From BRH-c54 sp965284565 (GTDB taxonomy: Bacteria; Bacteroidota; Bacteroidia; Flavobacteriales_E; Vicingaceae), in contig OZ260100.1 of assembly GCA_965284565.1 (NCBI GenBank), forward strand, positions 248,001 through 312,000: a stretch of DNA of 64,000 nucleotides. Direction: 5' to 3'. Shown here in pieces: positions 25,916-35,807 of the stretch (within the stretch, counting starts at the first letter, position 1; every line of letters begins with the position of its first letter). The notes beneath the pieces are model-generated. The model was given only the letters and a program-made list of their open reading frames with translations. It was not told the origin of the DNA and did no database searches. Made by a program: the position numbers and the translations under genes.

Positions 25916-26244
25916 GTAAAAAAAACATAGTATATTCAACCAACAAAAATTTTGAATACGAAGACGACTTTGATGAAGAAATGGAGACCCTTTCTTCTGA
26001 GGAACAAAAACTAAAAGTGATGATTGACCGTAAACAACGCAAAGGTAAATCTGTAACTTTAATTACAGGTTTTGTTGGAACCGATGATGATTTACAAACT
26101 TTAGGTAAAACCCTTAAGCAAAAATGCGGAGTTGGAGGAAGTGCAAAAGACGGAGAGATTTTAATTCAAGGCGAGCATAAAGATAAAATTTTTGACCTCC
26201 TTTTAAAAATGAATTATAAACAAACAAAAAAAGTAGGCGGATAA
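25912..26244 (+). CDS. SUI1/eIF1-like translation initiation factor (YciH family)
   Basis: A 110-residue basic protein. The SUI1 domain spans about 42-110: RKGKSVTLITGFVG, LGKTLKQKCGVGGSAKDGEI (the conserved basic GVGG-x-KDGEI core) and QGEHKDKIFDLL. Relatives such as E. coli YciH affect start-codon fidelity on the 30S subunit; the role in Bacteroidota is not well known. The ATG overlaps the kinase stop codon (ATGA), so the two are translationally coupled. Confidence 0.9.
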   Translation: MSKKNIVYSTNKNFEYEDDFDEEMETLSSEEQKLKVMIDRKQRKGKSVTLITGFVGTDDDLQTLGKTLKQKCGVGGSAKDGEILIQGEHKDKIFDLLLKMNYKQTKKVGG

Positions 26245-26281
26245 AAAACTTAATACTCTTAATATATTTACATCATTATTG

Positions 26282-26300
26282 TTTATTATTGTATAATAAA
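26282..26300. promoter_or_regulatory. Palindrome just upstream of the propeller kinase
   Basis: TTTATTAT-TGT-ATAATAAA is a perfect 8-bp inverted repeat ending 9 bp before the TTG start. No T-run follows, so an operator or leader hairpin is more likely than a terminator. Confidence 0.35.
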
Positions 26301-26309
26301 GTATCCTAA

Positions 26310-29300
26310 TTGAAGCATAAAAAAACTACATATCACTTTTTATTAATAACACTGCTCTTGGTTAGTGTTTTTTCTTTTACCACAAAAGTTTCCGGACAAA
26401 CCTATAATTTTAGTTCCTTCAATGTACCAGAGGGATTGCCACAATCATCCGTTAATGCTGTATATAATGATTCTAGAGGTTATTTATGGATTGCAACATC
26501 TGGCGGAGGAGTTGCTCAATTTGATGGTAAAGTTTTTAAAAAATATAACGAAAAAGATGGGTTAGCTGGGAATATTGTAACTGGAATTGCCGAAGATAAA
26601 GAAGGCAACATGTGGTTTACTTCTACCTGGGGAGGTCTTTCCAAGTACAATGGACGAAATATGGTTGTATTAACATCAAATGACGGGCTTCAAAATAATG
26701 CTAACAATTGTATTTTTATTGACAACAACGACAGAATATGGATAGGCAGTACATCAGGATTGTGTTATTATGAAAATGGTTTTTTTCACACATTAAACAT
26801 AAGTTTTTTAAACACTTATGTTAACTTCATAACATCTGATAGCAAAAACAATATTTGGGTTGGGACAACAAATGGTTTAGCAAGAATAAATGGTAAGGAC
26901 ACGTTATTCTTTAATACTGAAAACAACTTGCCCTCCAACAACATCACTTCTCTAATACAAAACGATGAAGGCAACTATTTAATAGGTTTTAAAGATGCAG
27001 GAATACACAAAATTCTTGCAGGAAGTATTGATAAAGATGCAAAGTTAGAAGTAGAAACAATTAACCCATCACATAAAATATCGTCTATTATAGAAGATAA
27101 TGACAAAAATATTTGGTACTCAACTTTTAACAATGGAATTTATCATGTTAATATAAGTACCGATGAAATTAAACATATTGGTAAAGAAAATGGTCTTGAA
27201 ACCAATAATATAAACAACTTATATAAAGATAGAATTGGCAATATTTGGATAGGAACTAATGGTTCAGGTATTGTTAGGGTTAACAATACTGCGTTCACCT
27301 ATTTTAATGAAATAGTTGGCTTAAATCAAAATGATATTTTTGGAATTATCCAAGATAATAGCGATAACATTTGGGTTGCAACGGCAAGTAGTGGTGTTTA
27401 TAAGTATAATGGTAATTCCTCAGTTCAATTTACAGAGCAAAACGGACTAGGTAGTAATACAGTAAGAGCAATAGCAAAAGATAATGACGGTAATTTATGG
27501 TTTGCCACAAAAAATGGATTAAGTAAATTCAGTAATGGTATATTTAAAAATTATACTACAAAAGATGGATTGCCTTCCAATGAAATAAAAAGTTTACTTT
27601 ACGACAAAAGAGGCTTTCTTTGGATAGGAACTAATGGTGGTGGTTTGTGCAAATATGATTTTAATACATTTACTACTTATACAACAGATAATGGGCTTTC
27701 TCACAATTACATTCATTCATTATTTTTAGATAATAAAAATAATTTATGGATAGGTACTGAAAATGGAATAAACCGAATGAGTAAAGAAATAATAACAAGT
27801 TTTCCCGTTTCAAAAATTTGTAACTCTTACATTAGTAGTATTACCGAAGATGCTTTTGGAAGCGTTTGGTTTGGTACCGACCGATGCTTAACCAAATATG
27901 ATGGTATTGACTTCACCACTTTTACTACAAAAAACGGTTTATCCTCTGATGTAATTTATTTAATCCATTTTCACAAAAGAGGTCATTTATGGATTGGCAC
28001 CAATAACGGGTTAGATAAGTTTACATTTAATAGTTATGGGCAAGTTGATGAAATAAAAAACTATGGTTTAAGTGATGGGTTTAGAGGCGTTGAATGCAAT
28101 AGTAGGGCTATCTATGAAGATAATAAAAGTAACCTTTGGATTGGAACAGTAAAAGGCCTAATAAAATACACTCCTTCTGAAGACAGAGAAAATGTATTTG
28201 AATCTAAAACACACATAACCAGTGTTAAACTATTTTTCGACAATATTGATTGGTTAAAACATTCTAAAAAATTATCGAAATGGTATAACTTACCTGAAAA
28301 CATTGAACTTAAATACAACCAAAACCACTTAACTTTTGAGTTTAATTCCATCAACCTTTCTAATCCTGAAGCAGTATTATATAGCTTTAAGTTAGAAGGA
28401 TTTGATGATGATTGGTTTCCTGCAACTACAAAAGATGTAGCAACCTACTCCAATTTACCTCCTGGTAATTATACTTTTAAAGTAAAGTCTAGAAATAACG
28501 ATGGGGTCTGGAATCAACAACCCGTCACTTTCTCGTTTACTATTAAAGCTCCATTTTGGCAATCGTGGTGGTTTTATTTAATTGTTGGATTAGGAACTTT
28601 TTATTTGGTTTTTAGAATTGCTACTTATAAAGAAAAAAGACAATTACAAATAAGTAAAGAACTTGAAGAAAAAGTTAAAGAAAGAACTGTTCTTATTGAG
28701 AATCAACGTGATGAAAAAGAAATTCTTTTAAAAGAAATTCATCATCGAGTGAAAAACAATATGCAAGTAATTAATAGTCTTTTAAGCATTCAGTCTAATT
28801 ATACTAAAGATGAAAAAGCTTTAGCACTTTTTGGTGAAGCTCAAAATAGAATTCGATCTATGGCTTTAATTCATGAAAAAATGTACCAATCTGGAGATCT
28901 TTCTAAAATAGATGTTCAAGATTATATTATTTCTTTAATTGATGATTTAGTTAGCTCATACTCCATTAACTGTAATATACATTTAGATTTAAAAATAGAT
29001 GCTTTAAAATTTGAAATTGACACTTTAATTCCTATTGGTTTATTATTAAATGAAATAATTTCAAACTCATTAAAATATGCTTTCAAAGAAAAAGACAAAG
29101 GAAGCATTACCATTCATTTATCAGAATTAAAAAATTCAACTTTTAAATTAATTGTTGGAGATAATGGTATTGGCATGCCAAAAGATATGTTACAAAAAGA
29201 TGATGAAACATTAGGAATGGAGCTAATAAAAGTATTTGTTAGTCAGATTGATGGCGAAATAGAACGAATGGATAAAGATGGCACCTATTTTGAAATTATT

Positions 29301-29327
29301 TTCAAGAAAAGAACAACTAAGAAATGA
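26310..29327 (+). CDS. Two-component-regulator propeller histidine kinase
   Basis: A transmembrane sensor kinase of 1005 residues. The signal peptide (about 1-30) leads to 14 Reg_prop repeats (DxxxNxWIGTxxGL type, about 38-640), enough for two seven-bladed propellers, then a Y_Y_Y domain (YSFKLEGFDDDWFPATTKDV), one membrane helix (about 752-772), a coiled coil, a HisKA_2 domain with EIHHRVKNNMQV (His811/His812 as phospho-acceptor) and a HATPase_c domain (NEIISNSLKYA, DNGIGMP). TTG 26310 is the start: it follows an in-frame stop directly and is the only way to include the signal peptide. No receiver domain or response regulator is nearby. Confidence 0.9.
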   Translation: MKHKKTTYHFLLITLLLVSVFSFTTKVSGQTYNFSSFNVPEGLPQSSVNAVYNDSRGYLWIATSGGGVAQFDGKVFKKYNEKDGLAGNIVTGIAEDKEGNMWFTSTWGGLSKYNGRNMVVLTSNDGLQNNANNCIFIDNNDRIWIGSTSGLCYYENGFFHTLNISFLNTYVNFITSDSKNNIWVGTTNGLARINGKDTLFFNTENNLPSNNITSLIQNDEGNYLIGFKDAGIHKILAGSIDKDAKLEVETINPSHKISSIIEDNDKNIWYSTFNNGIYHVNISTDEIKHIGKENGLETNNINNLYKDRIGNIWIGTNGSGIVRVNNTAFTYFNEIVGLNQNDIFGIIQDNSDNIWVATASSGVYKYNGNSSVQFTEQNGLGSNTVRAIAKDNDGNLWFATKNGLSKFSNGIFKNYTTKDGLPSNEIKSLLYDKRGFLWIGTNGGGLCKYDFNTFTTYTTDNGLSHNYIHSLFLDNKNNLWIGTENGINRMSKEIITSFPVSKICNSYISSITEDAFGSVWFGTDRCLTKYDGIDFTTFTTKNGLSSDVIYLIHFHKRGHLWIGTNNGLDKFTFNSYGQVDEIKNYGLSDGFRGVECNSRAIYEDNKSNLWIGTVKGLIKYTPSEDRENVFESKTHITSVKLFFDNIDWLKHSKKLSKWYNLPENIELKYNQNHLTFEFNSINLSNPEAVLYSFKLEGFDDDWFPATTKDVATYSNLPPGNYTFKVKSRNNDGVWNQQPVTFSFTIKAPFWQSWWFYLIVGLGTFYLVFRIATYKEKRQLQISKELEEKVKERTVLIENQRDEKEILLKEIHHRVKNNMQVINSLLSIQSNYTKDEKALALFGEAQNRIRSMALIHEKMYQSGDLSKIDVQDYIISLIDDLVSSYSINCNIHLDLKIDALKFEIDTLIPIGLLLNEIISNSLKYAFKEKDKGSITIHLSELKNSTFKLIVGDNGIGMPKDMLQKDDETLGMELIKVFVSQIDGEIERMDKDGTYFEIIFKKRTTKK

Positions 29328-30079
29328 GATTAACACCCATTAACATATTAGCAGTTTTGTTGCTTTTTTGTGTTTCGCAAATTAAAGCTCAAGAAAATGT
29401 TTTTGTTGGTACAATATTAAATGCTAACGATTCTATTGCTTTAGAAGGCGTTCATATCATAAATAAATCTACTAATATTGGTGTAGTTTCAAAAGCTAAT
29501 GGTAGCTTTTCTATTATAGCACAACCAAATGATACTTTAATTATTTCCCATATGGGATTTTCAAACTATAATCATGTTATTAATAATTCTTACTTTAAAG
29601 TTTATTTACATCGAAGAACTTATAATCTAGAAAACTTTACTGTGCTTCCTTACAAAGATTACGAAGAATTTAAAGAAGCTTTTGCACAACTAAGAATACA
29701 GGAAAAACCAAATGCTATTAATAAAAGTATTTATGTATCTAAAGACGAGCTTTTGGCTGCTTATCAGGAAGCTAATGGAGGAATAATAATTTCTGGAGGC
29801 ATTTCTGCCATATTGGGAGCTTTTAATAAATATGTTCAGGACAAAAAAAACTATTTAAAATTATTGGAGCAAGATGAAAAACAGGCTGCTATTGATGAAA
29901 AATTAAATCCAATTATTTTAATGAGAATTACGCCTATTAACGATATTGAAACAGCTGAATATTTTCTTAGCTATTGCGATTTTTCAAACTATTTTATTTT
30001 AAATGCATCCGAATTTAATCTACACAAAGAAATTCATATTTGTTATGATGAATTTAGTCGTTATGTATTAAAAAATTAA
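29324..30079 (+). CDS. Carboxypeptidase-regulatory-like domain protein, exported
   Basis: A 251-residue exported protein. The signal peptide is about 1-22 (ILAVLLLFCVSQIKAQ); residues 24-105 form a CarboxypepD_reg-like beta-sandwich (FVGTILNANDSIALEGVHII, SKANGSFSIIA, DTLIISHMGF), as in TonB-dependent receptor plugs but without a barrel. The remainder is unassigned and partly helical, with a Gly-rich hydrophobic stretch (GGIIISGGISAILGAF). Its ATG overlaps the kinase stop by 4 bp, so it is made with the sensor and may act with it in the envelope. The role is unknown. Confidence 0.75.
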   Translation: MRLTPINILAVLLLFCVSQIKAQENVFVGTILNANDSIALEGVHIINKSTNIGVVSKANGSFSIIAQPNDTLIISHMGFSNYNHVINNSYFKVYLHRRTYNLENFTVLPYKDYEEFKEAFAQLRIQEKPNAINKSIYVSKDELLAAYQEANGGIIISGGISAILGAFNKYVQDKKNYLKLLEQDEKQAAIDEKLNPIILMRITPINDIETAEYFLSYCDFSNYFILNASEFNLHKEIHICYDEFSRYVLKN

Positions 30080-30090
30080 ATTTATCTCCT

Positions 30091-32901
30091 TTGAATACTT
30101 TCCTAAATAAAACCGCTGCTCATTTAATATCAAAATACAACGAAAATTTAGAAAACCTACTTATTGTTTTGCCTAACAAACGTGCGGGCTTATTTTTAAA
30201 ACAAGAATTAAGTAAGTTAATTAAAAATCCTATTTGGCTTCCCGAAATTATTGGCACAGAAGATTTTATAGAAAAAACCTCTGAAGCCGAAATTATAGAC
30301 AACCTCACCCAATTATTTGAATTGTACGAGTGTTATAAAAATACATCTTCCGAAGCTGAATCTTTTGAAGATTTTTCTAAATGGGGGCAAATATTATTAC
30401 ACGATTTTAATGAAATTGACAGGTATTTAATTCCTTCAGAAAAGTTTTTTAAAGAAATAAACGACATAAGAGCAATAGAAGTTTGGAATTTAGGAGATAA
30501 AGAACTATCTGATTTCCAAAAACAATATCTTAAATTTTGGAAAGAACTCAGTAAGCTTTATACTACATATAAGTCAATTTTAGAAAGCAAAAATATGGCT
30601 TATCAAGGAATGGCTTTTAGAAAAGTTGCTGAAGAAATAACTCTAAACCCAGAGTCTTTTATTGAAAATAAAATTGCCCAATGGCAGAAAATAATTTTTG
30701 TTGGTTTTAATGCTTTAAATGAAGCTGAAGAAGTAATTATAACTTCCCTTATAAAACAAAATAAAGCCGAAGTCCTTTGGGATGCCGATAAATATTATTT
30801 GGATGATGATATTCAGGAAAGTGGTTTTTTTCTAAGAAAATATATTAAAAAAGAGGTTTTTACTCCTTTTAATTGGGTAAATGACAAGTTTAACCAAACC
30901 CATAAGAATATCGAAATTATTGGTATTCCTCAACAAATAGGACAAGCCAAATATTTATCGAGCATATTAAGTAAAATTGATGCTATTGATAATTATAAAG
31001 ATACCGCAATTGTTTTGGCAGACGAAAACATGCTTATACCAGTTATGCAGTCTATTCCCGATGAAATTAGTAATGTAAACGTTACTATGGGTTATCCATT
31101 AAAAAACACTAGTCTTACCATATTTTTCGAAACCATTTTTCAGCTTTTTATGAATGCTGAAAAATTTGGATCAAAAGACACACTAACTTATCACTACAAA
31201 GATTTAATAAACCTGTTTAGACTTTCTTTTAGCAATGTAATTATTGGTAATAAAACAATAGAAAAACTTAGCTCAAAAATAATTCAGCAAAATTGGGTTT
31301 TTATTAGTAACGATAAACTTCAATATATAAATGATGCCCTGCCTTTTAAACTACCTTTAAAAGCCAATATTTTAGATCTGATTAGTATTTGTAAGGAAAT
31401 CATTAGCATTGATAAAGAACATTACCAGCAACTAATTAAAAATAATTCTTCCAATAGTTTTCACTTAGAATTAGAATACTTATTTCATTTTTCAAAACTT
31501 TTTAATCAGTTAGAAGTATTACTCACACAGCAAGATGCTATAACAAGTTTTAAAGGATTTTACAGCATTTTCAGGCAACTCTTAAGTTCATTTTCTATTG
31601 AACTTTATGGAGAACCACTACAAGGTTTACAAATAATGGGAATGCTAGAAACAAGAAATATTGATTTTAAAAATGTAATTATTGTTGGAGCTAACGAAGG
31701 TGTTTTACCTAAAGGAAAAACATTTAATTCATTTATTCCTTATGATTTAAAAAACGCTTACCAATTACCAACACATTACGAAAAAGATGCTGTTTATGCT
31801 TACCATTTTTACAGATTAATACAAAATGCCGAAAATATTTACATAACACACAATACAGAAACAAATGAATTTGGAAGTGGAGAGCAAAGCAGATTTATTA
31901 CTCAAATAGAACATGAATTAAACAGCTCTAAAAAACCAAATATTAATATTTCTAAAAAACTTATCAATTACCCTACATCTAAATTTGAACAATCGAACAT
32001 TACAATAGAAAAAGATAATGCAGTTATTGAACGTATAAAAGAGATTATGAGCTATCAGCTCTCTCCTACTGCAATTATTACTTACATCAATTGTCCGTTA
32101 GACTTTTATTATAAATATATTTTAAAAATAAAAGAAGAGGAAGATGTTGAAGAAACTATAGAAAATAACACCTTTGGAAGTTTTATACATGAAATATTCG
32201 AGCTATTATATAAAGAATATATCAACATAGAACTGAAAGAGGAACATATTAAGTTGATGTTGAAAAAAGCAAATAAAGTTACTCATGAGATTTTTTCCAA
32301 AAACTTTAATGATACTGAATTAAAAAGTGGTAAAAACCTTTTGATATATTCAGTTGCTCAAACTTATATTAATAATTTTCTTAAAAAAGAATTAAGCTTA
32401 GTAAAAAAATCCTCCCAACCTTTAGTTGTAAAATCTTTAGAAGAAAAACTAAGCTACACTACTAATTTTGGTAACGAAAAAAATGCTATTGTTTTTTCAG
32501 GAACTATTGACAGAGTTGATTCTATTGGAAATTTAAATAGGATTATTGACTATAAAACAGGTGATGTTTCACCTACCGAATTAAAAATTAATGAACTTGA
32601 TGAATTATTATTACCCAATAAAAAAAATAAGGCTTTTCAAGTATTGTTTTATGCTTTACTCTACCATAAAAATAATGCGACATTTTTAAATAATAACACT
32701 AATTGTAATGCTGGTATTATTTCTTTTAAAAACCTAACCAACGATTTTATGAAGTTTAATATAAACAAAGATGATAAAATATCAAATGAATTACTTCATA
32801 ATTTTGAGCAACAAGTTAAAACAATTTGTGAAGAAATGATAAATAAAGAAATTCCCTTTACTCATAATACAAGTTCTAAATATTGTAAGTTTTGTAACTA
32901 A
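30091..32901 (+). CDS. PD-(D/E)XK nuclease family protein, AddB-like
   Basis: A 936-residue protein resembling the AddB subunit of recombination helicase-nucleases. The N-terminal helicase-like part has LLIVLPNKRAGLFLKQEL (Walker-A-like but degenerate) and VIIVGANEGVLPK; the C-terminal RecB-type nuclease has FGSFIHEIFE, GTIDRVDSIG and the catalytic IIDYKTGD. Cysteines at YINCPLDFYYKY and the terminal YCKFC resemble the AddB iron-sulfur cluster, but the fourth Cys is not visible because the chain ends there. TTG 30091 is the start, 11 bp after the previous gene. An AddA partner is not in the window. Confidence 0.82.
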   Translation: MNTFLNKTAAHLISKYNENLENLLIVLPNKRAGLFLKQELSKLIKNPIWLPEIIGTEDFIEKTSEAEIIDNLTQLFELYECYKNTSSEAESFEDFSKWGQILLHDFNEIDRYLIPSEKFFKEINDIRAIEVWNLGDKELSDFQKQYLKFWKELSKLYTTYKSILESKNMAYQGMAFRKVAEEITLNPESFIENKIAQWQKIIFVGFNALNEAEEVIITSLIKQNKAEVLWDADKYYLDDDIQESGFFLRKYIKKEVFTPFNWVNDKFNQTHKNIEIIGIPQQIGQAKYLSSILSKIDAIDNYKDTAIVLADENMLIPVMQSIPDEISNVNVTMGYPLKNTSLTIFFETIFQLFMNAEKFGSKDTLTYHYKDLINLFRLSFSNVIIGNKTIEKLSSKIIQQNWVFISNDKLQYINDALPFKLPLKANILDLISICKEIISIDKEHYQQLIKNNSSNSFHLELEYLFHFSKLFNQLEVLLTQQDAITSFKGFYSIFRQLLSSFSIELYGEPLQGLQIMGMLETRNIDFKNVIIVGANEGVLPKGKTFNSFIPYDLKNAYQLPTHYEKDAVYAYHFYRLIQNAENIYITHNTETNEFGSGEQSRFITQIEHELNSSKKPNINISKKLINYPTSKFEQSNITIEKDNAVIERIKEIMSYQLSPTAIITYINCPLDFYYKYILKIKEEEDVEETIENNTFGSFIHEIFELLYKEYINIELKEEHIKLMLKKANKVTHEIFSKNFNDTELKSGKNLLIYSVAQTYINNFLKKELSLVKKSSQPLVVKSLEEKLSYTTNFGNEKNAIVFSGTIDRVDSIGNLNRIIDYKTGDVSPTELKINELDELLLPNKKNKAFQVLFYALLYHKNNATFLNNNTNCNAGIISFKNLTNDFMKFNINKDDKISNELLHNFEQQVKTICEEMINKEIPFTHNTSSKYCKFCN

Positions 32902-32911
32902 TTAGCTGCAA

Positions 32912-34201
32912 TTAAACTTTTTGGGCTTCAACTATTTTTTCAAGCTTAATTCCTCTAGAACCTTTTACTAAAATATTTTTATTTTTAGGTTGATTATTTG
33001 AAAACCAACTAATTACTTCTTCATAATTTTTAAAAAAATGAAACTGTTTTACTGTTTTATATTTATCTGATAATTCAAAAAAAATATTACCTACAAAAAT
33101 TGTTTCTAATTGGTAATTTAATGCTTTTTCAATAATATTTAAGTGCTCTTCATAACTTATATTACCTAATTCTAACATATCTCCAAGAATCATTAATTTA
33201 TTTGAGAATTTTCCCTCTATAAAAGTATCTACTGCAGCATTCATACTAGTCGGATTAGCATTATAAGCATCCAAATAATAGGTGTTTCCTGCTATTTTGG
33301 CAAATTGAGAGCGATTATTTGTGGATATATAATTTGCTATTGCATCAATAATATCTTGTTCATCAACATTAAAGTAATTTCCTATACAAATTGCAGCCAT
33401 TATATTGGGGAAATTATACTTTCCGTATAAATTGGTTGTGATTATATTATTGTCCCATGCAATTTTTAAATTAGGAGAGTTTTCTACTAATTTAAAATCA
33501 TGATTTTTTGCATTTTCTCCATAGCCAGTTCTATTTATTTCAGAAGACAAATCCATTAACAATTCATCATCTTCATTAACAAACAAAACCCCTTGTGATT
33601 GCTTAATGAATTTATACAATTCTGATTTTGTTTGAATAACACCTTGATAGCTTCCGAAACCTTCAATATGAGCCTTACCAATATTAGTTATAATCCCAAA
33701 ATTAGGTTCAGCTACGTTACTCAAAAACTCAATTTCTCCTATATGGTTGGCTCCCATTTCTATTATTGCTATTTCTATATCCTTCTTTAATGATAATAAG
33801 GTTAACGGAACTCCTATATGGTTATTTAAATTTCCTTGAGTAGCTAGCGTATTATATTTTTTAGATAAAACTGTGTAAATTAATTCCTTGGTAGTTGTTT
33901 TTCCGTTGCTTCCAGTAATCCCAATTACAGGTATTTTAAATTGTTTTCTATGATGATTAGCTAAATTTTGTAAAGTAGTTAAAACATCATCAACTAAAAT
34001 AAATTTACTAGATTTAGCTACATTTTTGTCATCAACAACTACATAAGATGCTCCATTATCTAATGCTTGTTGAGCAAATTGATTAGCATCAAAATTTTCT
34101 CCTTTTAATGCAAAAAAAATACTGTCTTTAATAATATTTCTAGTATCCGTAGAAACATTTTCTTTTTCTAAAAAAAGATGATACAATTCCTGAATTTCCA
34201 T
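32912..34201 (-). CDS. murF: UDP-N-acetylmuramoyl-tripeptide--D-alanyl-D-alanine ligase
   Basis: Adds D-Ala-D-Ala to the UDP-MurNAc-tripeptide in the last cytoplasmic step of peptidoglycan precursor synthesis. The ATP loop is GITGSNGKTTTKELI; central-domain landmarks are EMGANHIGEI and NIGKAHIEGFGS, and the C-terminal domain has YLDAYNANPTSMNAA and LGDMLELG. The start is at ATG 34201 (MEIQELYHLF), 429 residues; the frame is open to 34237, but that extension lies inside a terminator hairpin and is not family sequence. It follows gldJ on the same strand, an order also known around gldJ in other flavobacteria. Confidence 0.95.
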   Translation of the reverse strand: MEIQELYHLFLEKENVSTDTRNIIKDSIFFALKGENFDANQFAQQALDNGASYVVVDDKNVAKSSKFILVDDVLTTLQNLANHHRKQFKIPVIGITGSNGKTTTKELIYTVLSKKYNTLATQGNLNNHIGVPLTLLSLKKDIEIAIIEMGANHIGEIEFLSNVAEPNFGIITNIGKAHIEGFGSYQGVIQTKSELYKFIKQSQGVLFVNEDDELLMDLSSEINRTGYGENAKNHDFKLVENSPNLKIAWDNNIITTNLYGKYNFPNIMAAICIGNYFNVDEQDIIDAIANYISTNNRSQFAKIAGNTYYLDAYNANPTSMNAAVDTFIEGKFSNKLMILGDMLELGNISYEEHLNIIEKALNYQLETIFVGNIFFELSDKYKTVKQFHFFKNYEEVISWFSNNQPKNKNILVKGSRGIKLEKIVEAQKV

Positions 34202-34210
34202 GTAAACAAA

Positions 34211-34247
34211 CATAAAAAAACCTCTTATGAATTTCATAAGAGGTTTT
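34211..34247 (-). terminator. Intrinsic terminator after gldJ
   Basis: Read on the minus strand, a perfect 14-bp stem AAAACCTCTTATGA/TCATAAGAGGTTTT with a 3-nt loop is followed by a T-run. It lies between the gldJ stop and the murF start, and so separates the two transcripts at least partly. Confidence 0.85.
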
Positions 34248-34270
34248 AAATTTTTATAAGCTAAACAATG

Positions 34271-35773
34271 TTAATATCCTAAACCAACCGGACTACCAAC
34301 TCTTGTCATAGCACATCTAAATCCGATATAAGAAGTAGATTGTTCTTCTGTTAAATATCTTCTTGTTCCAGGAACCATCCAATAAGCTCTATCTTTCCAT
34401 GAAGCACCTTTATAAACTCTAGCTCTATCATTAACCAAAGAAGTCCCTCCAAATTCATACATTTGTTTAGTTCTATCTTGTTCATCAAAATCAGAATCTA
34501 CAGTACCTGCTCCAACTTGTCCATAATATACACTAGACTCCCAATGTCCATCAAGATAATCAATGTTATCAGCTGTTTTATAATTTCTTCTATCAGTTAA
34601 ATTATCTTTTTCAGTATCAACATCTCTATATTTAATTCTACCTAAACTATCTTTTTCAGCAATGTAACCATCTTCATCTAACTCTTTAGTTTGATAAACA
34701 TTACCTCTGAACGGTCTAAAATCATCATTATCTTCTAAAGATAATGGTCTATAAACATCCATTACCCATTCACTAACATTACCTGCCATATTATACAAGC
34801 CATAATCGTTTGGCCAATAAGCGTAAACTGGAGCTGTTACATCTGCATTATCATTTAACTTGCCAGCAACTCCCATATTATCACCTCTACCTCTTTTAAA
34901 GTTAGCTAATATTTGACCAATATACTTTTCATTAGAATTTCTAACAGCATGTCCATTCCAAGGATATAATTTTCTGTCTGGAATTAATTCATCTATAGTA
35001 TTTCCTATTAATCCGTAAGCAGCATATTCCCATTCTGCTTCAGTAGGTAATCTATATTTTGGTAATAAAATACCATCTTCCATTTTAACATTTCTAAACT
35101 CTTTGTTAGGGTCTAAATCAGGGATACCATCTACTCTTTTTCCACTTTCATACTGACCTAACATATAAGCTTCAGTATTAAAGTTATCTTCATTAATTTG
35201 GTTTGGGTAATGCTCAAACAATCCTTCTCTAATCAAAATGATTTCATTCACTCTATCTGTTCTCCAAGCACAAAAATCATTAGCTTGCAGCCAATTTACT
35301 CCCACAACAGGATAATCTCTGTAAGAAGGATGTCTTAAATAATACTCAACATAAGGTTCATTATATGCTAATTTACTTCTCCATACTAAAGTATCTGGAA
35401 CAGCTTTATCATAAACCTCTGGATAATCAAGAGAAAAAACTCTATCTAACCAATAAAGATATTCTAAATAAGCAAAATTAGAAACTTCTGTCTCATCCAT
35501 ATAAAATGAAGAAATAGACACTGTTCTTGGAATATTGTTCCAATCGTAATTTACTTCTTGCTCTACTCTACCCATTGTAAATCTACCACCTTCAATTAAA
35601 ACCAAACCTGGCCCTGTTTCTTGTTCCAAATAAGGTACTTTTTGAAAACCTCCATTTCTTGGGTCATTATAATTCCATCCAGTTGTGCTAGATTGTTCAT
35701 GTTTACAAGAAGTAAAAAACAATGAAGTAACAATCAATGAGACGAAAATTAAATTTATTTTTTGCAGTTTCAT
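34271..35773 (-). CDS. gldJ: Gliding motility lipoprotein GldJ (SUMF1/FGE-like)
   Basis: An outer-membrane lipoprotein that in Flavobacterium is needed for gliding and for stability of other Gld proteins and T9SS. The lipobox is SLFFTSC (Cys23). The SUMF1/formylglycine-generating-like fold spans about 50-495: LVLIEGGRFTMG, MDETEVSNFAYLEYLYW, YRLPTEAEWEYAA, YNMAGNVSEWVMDVY, GASWKDRAYWM and YIGFRCAM. The TGWNYNDPRNGGF start and the YWLDRVF stretch fit GldJ better than GldK. Its 500 residues are somewhat short for GldJ (about 560). It lies 34 bp downstream of the PorP/SprF gene in the same operon. Confidence 0.88.
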   Translation of the reverse strand: MKLQKINLIFVSLIVTSLFFTSCKHEQSSTTGWNYNDPRNGGFQKVPYLEQETGPGLVLIEGGRFTMGRVEQEVNYDWNNIPRTVSISSFYMDETEVSNFAYLEYLYWLDRVFSLDYPEVYDKAVPDTLVWRSKLAYNEPYVEYYLRHPSYRDYPVVGVNWLQANDFCAWRTDRVNEIILIREGLFEHYPNQINEDNFNTEAYMLGQYESGKRVDGIPDLDPNKEFRNVKMEDGILLPKYRLPTEAEWEYAAYGLIGNTIDELIPDRKLYPWNGHAVRNSNEKYIGQILANFKRGRGDNMGVAGKLNDNADVTAPVYAYWPNDYGLYNMAGNVSEWVMDVYRPLSLEDNDDFRPFRGNVYQTKELDEDGYIAEKDSLGRIKYRDVDTEKDNLTDRRNYKTADNIDYLDGHWESSVYYGQVGAGTVDSDFDEQDRTKQMYEFGGTSLVNDRARVYKGASWKDRAYWMVPGTRRYLTEEQSTSYIGFRCAMTRVGSPVGLGY

Positions 35774-35807
35774 AACTATTTATTTTTAAAACTATTTTTA
35801 AGATTAA

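Noticed and set aside
26310..29327. Hybrid two-component (HTCS) regulator as in Bacteroides glycan utilisation
   Set aside because: No receiver or AraC domain follows the HATPase domain and no SusC/SusD genes are near.
34202..34237. N-terminal extension of MurF
   Set aside because: The extension is encoded by the terminator hairpin of gldJ and does not match the family; ATG 34201 gives the expected N-terminus.
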